From the NCBI GenBank assembly GCA_024449915.1, contig JAMZAV010000067.1:558001-622000 (forward strand): a stretch of 64,000 bases of DNA, read 5' to 3'. How positions within the stretch are numbered: position 1 is the stretch's first letter; each line of letters starts with the position of its first letter. The DNA is from Sweltsa coloradensis. Taxonomy: Eukaryota > Arthropoda > Insecta > Plecoptera > Chloroperlidae. The translations under genes were made by a program, and so were the position numbers. The notes below the pieces were generated by a model. That model did not search any database. It saw only the letters and a program-made list of their open reading frames with translations, and had not been told where the DNA came from. Below are positions 46,171 to 54,549 of the stretch, piece after piece.

Positions 46171-46837
46171 GGGGCGTCCGGTCTAGAGCGATACTCATTC
46201 AGCCCGGTAGATATGCACGCTGACTAGAGTCGAGTGTAAAAGCTTCACGATGACAATTAGGACACTTTCAATGCTTTTAAAACCTTCTGCCAATATTTCT
46301 TGAATGTAATTCACAGCTGTATACAGCATTTGTTTGCAATTACTGCTTATTTTGGTATTAAACATTCTCGAGGTGGCAGTTCTCGCGACGCGTGGACTAT
46401 CCACTCGATCAGAATGTTCCAAATAGCTATTGGGAGGATTAACTTCCTTTGTAATACGCGAACTAGGTAGTAATTGGACGGATAGCTTATCCGACAGATA
46501 ACTATTTGTTACAGTTAACGTTTATTATTTGTTGATTGTAATACGGCCTAAGTACAAAAGCAAATCAGGTACAGTGAAAACTTTTTAACCACATCACTGT
46601 GCTAAGCGCTTTGCTTGACTTCTAGTCAAGTTTTGTTTTTATTGTTTTAACTCTTCTTGAAAATGGAAGCCTAGTCTTCTGAAACGTTGAAGTTTTAATT
46701 AAATATTTGTTTTAAACATCCAATAAAGCGTGATTATTTCCGTAAAGTATAACTTAACATATATATATATAAAAAAAAAATATGACATAATGAAATTCTT
46801 TCGAGTTTCCGAGTTAAATAAGTTTTAATACCAACGT

Positions 46838-46878
46838 TTCGAACAGTTCTCCCTGCTCATTCTCAAGGTAACGACATA
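46838..46878 (-). ncRNA. Hammerhead-like motif (degenerate)
   Basis: Minus strand: TTGAGAATG, a 6-7 bp helix (AGCAGGGAGAACTGTTC with mismatches), GAAAC, GTTGG. The conserved CUGANGA box is changed to UUGAGAA, so activity is doubtful. Confidence 0.4.
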
Positions 46879-46966
46879 CAAATTAAAAAACATTGAGTAA
46901 ACAAACAAGGCAATAACAAACAATATAAAAGACAAAACAAGTCACTGCAACTGCTCAGCATTACAT

Positions 46967-47116
46967 TTAAGATCTTTGCGATGACCTTAACAGGCGTTTG
47001 GTAGGTGGAGCTTCAGGTGGCTTCTTTCTTCTCCTATCCACTCTAGCTGGAGGAACTACATTTTCCGTGGCAACTGGGGGTATTATCGGCACCACATGGC
47101 TATCACGTAGCGCATT
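46967..47116 (-). pseudogene. Penelope-like C-terminal tail fragment
   Basis: The frame SHVVPIIPPVATENVVPPAR then RRKKPPEAPPTKRLLRSSQRS and a stop is identical to the end of the copy at 48920-49265, where it follows a GIY-YIG-type region. The N-terminal part is cut at about 47116 by an ATT-rich junction. Confidence 0.6.
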
Positions 47117-47217
47117 ATTATTATTAATATTATTATTATTATATCGCAGACTTTCACGGATTGAATATGCAGACATTGTATTTTCGGGTAGTCCGTGTGG
47201 TTTTATTATTAGTTCCA

Positions 47218-47258
47218 ACGTTTCGGGCAGTTCTCCCTGCCCATCTTCAAGGAAATTT
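47218..47258 (-). ncRNA. Hammerhead-like motif
   Basis: Minus strand CTTGAAGATGGGCAG, loop, CTGCCC, GAAAC, GTTGG. Helix II is a perfect 6-bp GGGCAG/CTGCCC. The first core base is U rather than C, and one U is unpaired before helix II. Confidence 0.5.
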
Positions 47259-47304
47259 AAAACATAAAACAATATCAAAACAAACAAAACCTTACTTCTT
47301 AACA

Positions 47305-47622
47305 TGCTTTCGACAAGGAGCACTGGATTAACTTTGATGAAGCTAAAACCTTAGCCAAAGTGGAACATGAAGTGCCCCGAATCGTAAGAGAGGCGGTGGA
47401 GATGGAGAAACGGAAACACAACATGAACACACGGGACGATGCTAAAAGACTTCCAGCCACATGGAAACATGTTTTGCAAGGCTGTCATATTCAACCAAAA
47501 GCTCTCCCTGTGGACATGTTTTAGGCCGTCCACCTCCGACAACAAGAGTTGACAAGAGGAAGAAAACTCAACAAGAACCCCTTGAGCCATCTACTCGTAC
47601 GCTGAGGTCATCTAAAAAGTAA
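47305..47622 (+). pseudogene. Penelope-like element C-terminus (GIY-YIG region)
   Basis: The plus frame reads HAFDKEHWINFDEAKTLAKV, then EVPRIVREAVEMEKRKHNMN and RDDAKRLPATWKHVL. This has the H....I.F..AK....V.....R..REA.EM.K....N.R.D...LP..W pattern at the end of Penelope GIY-YIG endonucleases. A stop or frame break near 47523 precedes the basic tail RVDKRKKTQQEPLEPSTRTL, which ends SSKK and stop at 47622. It runs opposite to the neighbouring copies. Confidence 0.7.
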
Positions 47623-47794
47623 TAGAGTGTGTTGATGTCTTCACAGTTTTTAAAATATCTGGATGTTCATAATATGTTGTCATTAGTACCTATGTTTTCT
47701 AAGCTTTTTGGTTTTGTCTTTGTATCCAGTTGCAGTGTTTGTTAAGAAGTAAGGTTTTGTTTGTTTTGATATTGTTTTATGTTTTAAATTTCCT

Positions 47795-47835
47795 TGAAGA
47801 TGGGCAGGGAGAACTGCCCGAAACGTTGGAACTAA
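47795..47835 (+). ncRNA. Hammerhead-like motif
   Basis: Plus strand CTTGAAGATGGGCAG, loop, CTGCCC, GAAAC, GTTGG, the same as at 47218-47258 in the other orientation. It lies 3' of the Penelope-like C-terminus, as expected for the element's terminal repeat. Confidence 0.5.
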
Positions 47836-47986
47836 TAATAAAACCACACGGACTACCCGAAAATACAATGTCTGCATATATATATGTTTTATTTTAAGTT
47901 TTCGCGGGTATATGTTTAAATAATTATTGTTGAATGGGGCTTTTGTCCGCGAAGAATAGCAAGGAGGTTCACACTTACCCCTCCCT

Positions 47987-48028
47987 GCCCGACGTTTCGG
48001 AGAAGTCACATTCTCCATCTTCAGGGGC
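47987..48028 (-). ncRNA. Hammerhead ribozyme-like motif, good core
   Basis: The minus strand has CUGAAGA, helix II GGAGAA/UUCUCC, GAAAC, GUC, with a helix I of GCCC/GGGC closing the fold. Helix III is the two-base AC/GU, as in the minimal type I forms described from Penelope-like elements. One unpaired U precedes helix II. Confidence 0.6.
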
Positions 48029-48120
48029 GACGTGTCGACAGAGACTTGTTGCCTTGGGCCTGTCCTGTCCTGTGTCTGCGAGTGGACAGGCCCAAGGCAA
48101 CAAGTCTCTGTCGACACGTC

Positions 48121-48162
48121 GCCCCTGAAGATGGAGAATGTGACTTCTCCGAAACGTCGGGC
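48121..48162 (+). ncRNA. Hammerhead ribozyme-like motif, mirror copy
   Basis: Identical in core and stems to the motif at 47987-48028, carried on the other arm of the palindrome. Confidence 0.6.
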
Positions 48163-48232
48163 AGGGAGGGGTAAGTGTGAACCTCCTTGCTATTCTTCGC
48201 GGAAAAAAGCCCCATTCAACAATAATTATTTA

Positions 48233-48652
48233 ATATATATATATATATATGTGTATGAATGTATAAATATATGTGTTCATTATAGCTTTCGGTTATCTGT
48301 GTATAGCATAGTTATTTTTTTCTACAACTTTTCGTGCTAATTACATAGCACTTTATCAAGTCTAATCCATTTTAAAAACAAAACTTATAACAAAAGAAGA
48401 CCAAAACAATCTACTTTCCAAAGTGTAACAAAAACATGGTGACAGTTTAAACAATGAAATCTGATTTAATATAATATACCTTGGAAAGTAGATTGTTTTG
48501 GTATTCTTTTGTTATTAGTTTTGTTGTCTAATGTATGAGACTTCATAAAGTGCTATGTAATTAGCACGAAACGTTGTCGAAATAAATATTTACTATACAT
48601 GGATAACCGAAGGCTATAATGAACACTTATAACAACTGTGAAAGCATCCATT

Positions 48653-48708
<56 letters not shown>

Positions 48709-48719
48709 AGTAGGTTTTC
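48233..48719. repeat. Inverted pair of degenerate hammerhead-like repeats and TA tracts
   Basis: AGTGCTATGTAATTAGCACGAAA occurs on the minus strand at about 48328-48355 and on the plus strand at about 48548-48575. Both are followed by GTTG and sit inside inverted flanks (CTTTCGGTTATCTGTGTATA; GGATAACCGAAGGC). The core box before helix II is degenerate (TTGATAA, TTCATAA). Confidence 0.6.
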
Positions 48720-48919
48720 TCGGATGTAATGTGACATAATGAAATTCTTTCGAGTTTCCTAGTTAAATAAGTTTTATTACCAACGTTTCGAACAGTTCTC
48801 CCTGCCCATTCTTCAAGGTAACGACATACAAATTAAAAAAACATTGAGTAAACAAACAAGACAATTTAACAAATAATATAAAAGACAAAACAAGTCACTG
48901 CAACTGCTCAGCATTACAT
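48720..48919 (-). repeat. 3' part of a Penelope-like copy with hammerhead-like motif
   Basis: Nearly identical to 46775-46966. It includes CCAACGTTTCGAACAGTTC on plus (motif on minus at about 48780-48822) between the C-terminal ORF and the element end. Confidence 0.6.
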
Positions 48920-49265
48920 TTAAGATCTTTGCGATGACCTTAACAGGCGTTTGGTAGGTGGAGCTTCAGGTGGCTTCTTTCTTCTCCTATCCACTCTAGC
49001 TGGAGGAACTACATTTTCCGTGGCAACTGGGGGTATTATCGGCACCACATGGCTATCACGTAGCGCCAGTTTCCAGGTGGGTGCTAGTCTTTTCGCATCA
49101 TCTCGTATGTTTAAGTTATGCGGTCGTTTCTCCATTTCGACGGCTTCTCTAACAATACGAGATACTTCATGGTCCACTCTGGCAACAGTCTTTGCGTTCG
49201 CGAAATCTATCCAGTGCTCCTTCTCAAAATAGTGCTGGAAAAGAGCAGATGTAGTTTGCCTGTTT
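48920..49265 (-). pseudogene. Penelope-like element C-terminus (GIY-YIG region), best-preserved copy
   Basis: The frame reads TSALFQHYFEKEHWIDFANA, then TVARVDHEVSRIVREAVEME and NIRDDAKRLAPTWKLALRDS, followed by a proline-rich, basic tail ending LLRSSQRS. This is the C-terminal part of the GIY-YIG endonuclease; the GIY and YIG strands and the RT lie upstream and are missing. At about 49265 the frame is joined directly to an opposite-strand copy of the hammerhead repeat (49270-49316). Confidence 0.72.
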
Positions 49266-49269
49266 TTTA

Positions 49270-49316
49270 TCGTTACCTTGAGAATGGGCAGGGAGAACTG
49301 TTCGAAACGTTGGTAA
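49270..49316 (+). ncRNA. Hammerhead-like motif (degenerate)
   Basis: Plus strand CTTGAGAATGGGCAGGGAG, then AACTGTTCGAAACGTTGG. Helix II GGGCAG against CTGTTC is weakened relative to the copy at 47795. Confidence 0.4.
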
Positions 49317-49724
49317 TAAAACTTATTTAACTCGGAAACTCGAAAGAATTTCATTATGTCATAAATATATATATATATATACATACATACATATATATAA
49401 CTAGCCATTTGGCCTTTTCCAAACTAATTGAACAACCAAGTCATTTGACACCTATCACTTTCCATCTTTCTTCACCTATGGGGTCGAGATGGGCGAGCCT
49501 ACTCTACACCCTCTGGTGGGTCCGTGTTTCCTTGTTCATAACAAGTGTGACTCCTTGTCCTGCTGGGGGGCCTAGCAGGTGATGAACCTGTTAGACCCTA
49601 CTCGTCTTTTCCTTCAACCTCTTCATCTGCAGCCAAGAGATAATATAGCACGTGTACCTGTGCTATAGCCAAGAGCTTGCAATTTGTAGTCTTGTTTCCT
49701 TTCGTTTTCGAATCCCAGTCACAA

Positions 49725-50025
49725 TTAGTAGGGCAGCCTCTCTCGTTGCCACGGGTCTTGGTTCAAATCCAGGGTAAGACATGGTTCTTTTGTCGCCCAA
49801 GCACCAGAGTCTAGGAGGGAAGCCCCCTCACTGGTTGTGCTGTGTTGTGACTTTCCACCCTTCCTATCTCTAACCTTTTCTCTTTGTATGAATGAAGAGG
49901 CACCCTTGCTCAGCAACAGCAGGAGGGGCAGCTTTTCTCTTGTTGCCAAGGGTCCTGGTTCGAATCCAGGGTAAGTCATGGATTTCTTGTCTCCCGAGCA
50001 CCAGAGTTGGGAGGGAAGCCCCCTT
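49725..50025 (+). repeat. Tandem duplication with tRNA-like motifs
   Basis: Two units of about 200 bp each contain GTTGCCA, GGTTCAAATCCAGGGTAAG / GGTTCGAATCCAGGGTAAG and CACCAGAGT...GGGAGGGAAGCCCCC. B-box-like sequence is present, the A box is unclear. They precede the hammerhead motif at 50193. Confidence 0.6.
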
Positions 50026-50192
50026 ACTGTCTGTGCTGACTGTGTGCCCCAGTATGAATGGTGTGTGAAGTAACCTTGCTGATGATGACAACATGCTTGC
50101 AGAATTTACTTCTTGCGTGGCCCTACCACAGGTTTGGTTATGTGTTGTGAGTTTTGGTTGCATGTAGTTAGCTGATTTTTAGTGGCCACCAT

Positions 50193-50230
50193 CCGCCTGA
50201 AGAGTCCCAGAAGGACGAAACGCGTCGTGG
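50193..50230 (+). ncRNA. Hammerhead ribozyme-like motif, canonical core
   Basis: Plus strand: CUGAAGA, helix II GUCC-CAGAA-GGAC (perfect 4 bp), GAAAC, GC, GUC. Helix I is CCGC/GUGG with one G-U pair. Helix III is minimal and self-complementary (ACGCGU), which would allow dimer formation. This is the cleanest hammerhead core in the window. Confidence 0.65.
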
Positions 50231-50467
50231 ATTAAGGTAACAACTTTAAATTAGCTACAGTTGTCATCAGCAGGTGAAAAGTTTTGTCGCCCCAGCCCTT
50301 CAGGCTGGGCTTTATGTTCTCTATGCTTTCCCAACCTGTCAACCCTTCTCCAATCTAAACTATATATATATATATAATATATAAACAAAGATATATATGA
50401 TAAAAACAAGGATCTTGGGTAAAACCGCGTCGAAAATAAGATGAACCAGGGCAGAACCTGGGCGTCC

Positions 50468-50515
50468 ACCGACGTTTCGTCTGTACTACGTCAGACATTT
50501 TCAAGGTTGACTGTG
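50468..50515 (-). ncRNA. Hammerhead-like motif (degenerate box)
   Basis: Minus strand TTGAAAATG, helix II GTCTG/CAGAC closed by ACGTAGTA, GAAAC, GTC, GG. The CUGANGA box is altered at two core positions. Confidence 0.4.
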
Positions 50516-50928
50516 ACTCTACGGAGGTTGGAGTCACAGTGGCTGGCGAGCACGCAGCGCCCGCCTTATATATATATATGTATATATTTATAAGAAACAC
50601 AATTTAAAATTGCTTTATATGTCAAGTAATAATGTTTTTCCAAAACACATGGAAATATATTTACTATAAAACATATCTTTTGTAATATAATAATATAATT
50701 AACCAGAATAATTTGTTTTCTTATTTTTTTGTGCGAAAATCATATTTTAACGGAAAGGTGCATAAAACAAGAATAATATCGGTAAACTTTATATCTTCTG
50801 TTACTTTCACTGTATAAACATGTTGAACATCGACGGTAATTTGTTGTTTGACTCTGCAGCTGTGCATTTGAGTTAAATTATCATTGCACAATAAAAAAAT
50901 ACATCCGTTGTTTTCACCAGACAAATAT

Positions 50929-51708
50929 TTGGATGAGCGAAGCGAAGACTTCAATTTCACCGACCCCCCAAAAAATTTAGCTCGGTTGTTTTTTTGTTTT
51001 TTGTTTTTTTTGTTTTTTTTGTTTGTTTGTTTTTCCGTCTGTTTGTTCGCTCTCTACCGGGCAAACGGCATATGCGATCTTGATGAAAATTTGACACGAC
51101 CTTCGTTTTCTCTGAACTTAGACTTGCCACGTTTTTGGGTACAATCGAAGAAATATTTCTCATGAATATCGTACTTTTACGATTTTTTTCGATTTTTAGT
51201 GCGATATTTTCGTGACATTTGGGCCAATTCTGACCAAACGGGTGGGGCTACAACGTTCATATTTCACATGGACATTAAGGTAATGGTAATGTATTACTTT
51301 CTGAAAGAAAAAGTTAAAAAGTTAGCCAGAATCGAGAGAAATAAAGCTTTTAATATACGTTTTTTGACTTTTTGTGCGATATTTTCGTACCATTTGGGCC
51401 AATTCTGACCAAACGGGTGGGGCTACAACGTTCATATTATACATGGACATTAAGGTTATGGTTATGTAGTACCTTATGAAAGAAAATGTTGAAAAAGTTA
51501 GCTAGAATCTATAGAAATATAGCTTTTAATGTAAGATTTTTACGTTAAATAATAACAAATTAACAAGAAACAATAGAAACTTGACAACAATCACCTACAA
51601 TGCGTCAGCAGAAAACAAAGCACTTGCAAAAGTAAAGATATCCCACGCAAACTAAAAGCTTTAAAAAAGCTCATCCATCAACGCGGCGGGACTTTAGCGT
51701 TTTCCTAG
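50929..51708 (+). mobile_element. HINE type A, complete copy
   Basis: Starts TTGGATGAGCGAAGCG, ends GCGGCGGGACTTTAGCGTTT then TCCTAG at 51708. Its internal structure, with the TGACCAAACGGGTGGGGC block twice, equals the copy at 34638-35386. Confidence 0.78.
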
Positions 51709-52020
51709 TATAAAAAAAACAAATAAAGATGACATCATTTCCTCTCGTGCTACGACAGGCTCCCCTTAAGCATACCTTACTGTAACTATCAGGCCTTAGG
51801 ATTCTTACATGACCTAATAGCAGACTGAATGTTTAGTCAGGTAACCCATTGGTCCGGGCAGGGTAGGTAGAGCATTTAGTTAACATATAAAGTTCACTTG
51901 AAGAAGATAGTTTATGAAGCAGCAACTGAAGTGTTGAGTTGTGGTAACTTTTTTTTTTTTAAGTTGCGACAACTTAAGTGTCTAGTCATTCTAGAGAAGC
52001 ATTTCAATCTTTACATCACT
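51709..52020. other. 3' flank of OR gene 2; no gene seen
   Basis: AT-rich spacer. A poly(A) signal could not be chosen with confidence. Confidence 0.4.
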
Positions 52021-54549
52021 TCACCTTACAATCGTATTTAGTGTATTCGCCATTTTGTAAGCAACATTCATTACCTATAAAGAAACACAAGATTATTTAA
52101 ATAGTTGACTACAAGTTTTTAACAATTATAACTTTAACTGCTTTTTTTATTAAACATACGACTACTTCTACCGAACCTACTGAAATCATATTGTCACGAG
52201 CAATCGTTGATACTCACACTCCCAAAGTTACTCCTGGAAAGTGGGTCCATTCCTGTGGGTTTCATGTTCAGTGGGTTGTTGGCTCGGCTCATGATGACCA
52301 GCATGGACTTCTTGAAGCTCGGTGAGGCTTCAACCCAGTCGCTGTTGTACATGGACTCGCTCACTGCTGCGTGCTGGAAGCGTTTCACAACACTAATGTA
52401 ACAACTAATAGTTTAAACGAAAGTTTTTAAAATGTCTAAATGAAGAGAGTTTAATAATACAGAAAATAGTTTGGATTTATTACAATTGCAAATGTTGGGA
52501 CAATAGTTTACACACTGGGCTTACATATAATACTACTTGCAAAATTAATACGAGCAACGGTTTTTTTAATTTTGTTTCAACACGCCTTTGTCTTTCAACC
52601 TAAAGTTTAATCAAAGTAAGTGGTTTTCTGACATAATGTTTAAGAGGGGTCGCTGAGGTTACGGCGCGGACACGAGTTTAGGTGCTCAGCTATCTGTTTT
52701 TTTTTTGTTTTTTTTTCGGGTGAACGGTTTGCAACACCGTTATCAAATTTCATACTAACGTTAATTAAGAATAAATCTATGTTAGCCAGTACGCGTATTC
52801 CTTAATTATTTCTTTGATTTTTTATTGAAAATTAGAGGAATCACCTATTTGGTCCACTTTGGCCAATTTCAGGAATTTATACTTAGTGAACAGATTTTTT
52901 TACTCGAATTTGCGTACTTTGTATCAACGTGTCTTAAAGGGGCTAAAAACCCAAAAAATATTTTTTACCACGTGATCTATAGCACAATACTACACTAAAA
53001 TGACAGTTTAAAAAATCATATCTTGTAACTGTGATTTAACACGAATTTTTGAATTTTTTTGATCCAGAAATTTGCGAAAATTGGTGTTTTGGGAAATTTC
53101 TTAAATCGGCTTTAACCTGCTTCTTTTTTGGTCCACATAGATACTAGAGCATAGTACCAATCTAAAATGCCCCTTTATAACATCGTGTCTTGAAACTGTG
53201 CCCAAATACACCCTCAAACACGCAAAAATATGCATTCCGAAATCACACCCCATCTTGGTAATCAGCATATTTTGACCGAACTTCTTGCCCAAATACAAAA
53301 CAAAATATAGATAATATTTTACAGAAAAGGCTGTAGAATACGTCAATAATGGCCAGTATTTTTTTTATCAAAATCCTCCAAGGTCACGGGGCATAAAGTT
53401 CGTCACCATTTTATTTCTTATGGGGAAATTTTTGCCGATGGGACCTAGCTCTAAAAATGCCATGTTTGACAATTTTTTGGGAGGTCTTGGTGGCCCCAAT
53501 AATTTTTCTGGTAATTGCTAAATTCATTACTAATACGCCTGAATGAAATATATTTTTTTAGTCTAGTGGTTAAATCCCCCATTAAGATAAACAGTTTGCT
53601 GGAAAGTTCCGGAATTTAAATTTATGTTTTGGATTTCCCATTTTTTTCACGTTTTGGACTTGCATACAGGAGGCGATGAGACGATCACCCCTCCCCCCCC
53701 CCCCACCCACACCCATGATTATATCCTAGATCTGCCACTAGTTGGTTCGGGGCACAGGTACCATGACGGACTTTTCATTTTTAATTTCTGTTCATATTAT
53801 ATGAAGTGAGCAAATGTTATTAACACAAGTGTCCCTTTGAATATCCGGTCAATACTATTAAAATACATTTAACGTAGTGGCTACTTACTTGGTCAGCTAT
53901 CAGTTGCATCATGTTGTTGGCAATAAAGTAGATAAAAGTGACCACCATGGCACACACCACACTCAAAACTTTGAAATTTGAGTTGGCATCATTCTTCCGA
54001 TAACAAAAAATAAAAACATAGGATAATTAATAATACTAAGGGCAGAAAATACAAAAATATCTTAAGACAGTGAAAAATATCAACAATGTTTTTTTTTATC
54101 AGTTGTCTTGTAAAACATAATATTAGAGGTGTTTAAAATTAAATTTAGCATCTTGCGTAGTACAGTTTTGATAATTACATTGAAAAGAATGCCTTAGTAA
54201 ATATATCGATGTGATAAAACCTTTGAGTATATAACCTTTAATGATAAAACTAAACATTAAATTTGAGATATTTGTAATAATTCTCACAAACGGTACATCA
54301 AGAAAATTTTGTATTATTAATTATTAAATTTTACCATTTTCGTACTTATTTTTGTGGTTAATCGTTAATTATTGTTTATTGAGTTGGATGTTGATTAGGG
54401 TAGCGTCTTTTCAACGAAATCTTAATTAATAAAGTGAACTGACGAAAATATAACCACTCACCTTGTAAAGTACCCCCAATGACAACGTGTTGTCCACAAA
54501 CATCACTATCAGTTCCAAGTCGAGAACTTTCGAAAAAGACTCAACGAAT
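52021..54549 (-). CDS. Odorant receptor gene 2 (7tm_6), last four exons; 5' part not found
   Basis: Exons are 54462-54549 (88 nt), 53889-53993 (105 nt), 52218-52373 (156 nt) and 52021-52074 (54 nt with the TGA stop), with GT-AG junctions and consistent phases (1-nt entry, then 0, 0, 0). They encode 133 residues: FVESFSKVLDLELIVMFVDN (helix 5), NFKVLSVVCAMVVTFIYFIA (helix 6), then SESMYNSDWVEASPSFKKSM and LVIMSRANNPLNMKPTGMDP, which match the OR YxxxW...k..l.i...ra..P region before helix 7, and the terminal VMNVAYKMANTLNTIVR. The C-terminal third is the conserved part of insect ORs and is thought to form the channel pore. The first exon aligns with exon 4 of OR gene 1 and enters in the same phase. 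No frame break is seen. The acceptor of the 53993 exon (ATCGGAAG) is weak. Confidence 0.85.
53040..53520 (+). repeat. Dispersed repeat family R3, copy 1 (in OR gene 2 intron)
   Basis: Shares long blocks (CCAAGGTCACGGGGCATAAA; TCAGCATATTTTGACCGAAC; TTAAATCGGCTTTAA) with 61235-61735 in the opposite orientation and with 59215-59350. Ends, coding and family are unknown. Confidence 0.7.

Larger units (their letters stand above)
44381..46548. mobile_element. PIF/Harbinger-like element
   Basis: Left end GGGCCGGTATTACAATCAAC with AAATAA following; right end mirrors it (GTTGATTGTAATACGGCC). TAA flanks both ends (44378-44380, 46549-46551). The interior holds a minus-strand SINE split by another inverted-repeat element, and a tRNA-like sequence at 46095-46170. 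The transposase is missing. A diverged left end of the same family is at 58765-58930. Confidence 0.65.
44182..46761. repeat. Inverted repeat arms (44182-44318, 46629-46761) with hammerhead-like motifs
   Basis: The arms are about 95% identical in opposite orientation and include CTTCTGAAACGTTGAAG preceded by TTGAAAATGGAAGCC. This is the helix II / GAAAC / GTTG pattern of the Penelope-associated motif, here with a degraded CUGANGA box. A Harbinger-like element lies between the arms. Confidence 0.7.
47915..48232. repeat. Large palindrome, arms about 150 bp, loop 18 nt
   Basis: Arms 47915-48065 and 48084-48232 are nearly perfect inverted copies. Each contains a hammerhead-like motif and the words GAATAGCAAGGAGGTTCAC and CAGAGACTTGTTGCCTTGGG. 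The centre is TGTCCTGTGTCTGCGAGT. Confidence 0.85.

Noticed and set aside
47998..48340. Open frames on both strands across the hammerhead palindrome
   Set aside because: The same peptide appears on both strands because of the palindrome; there is no independent coding evidence.
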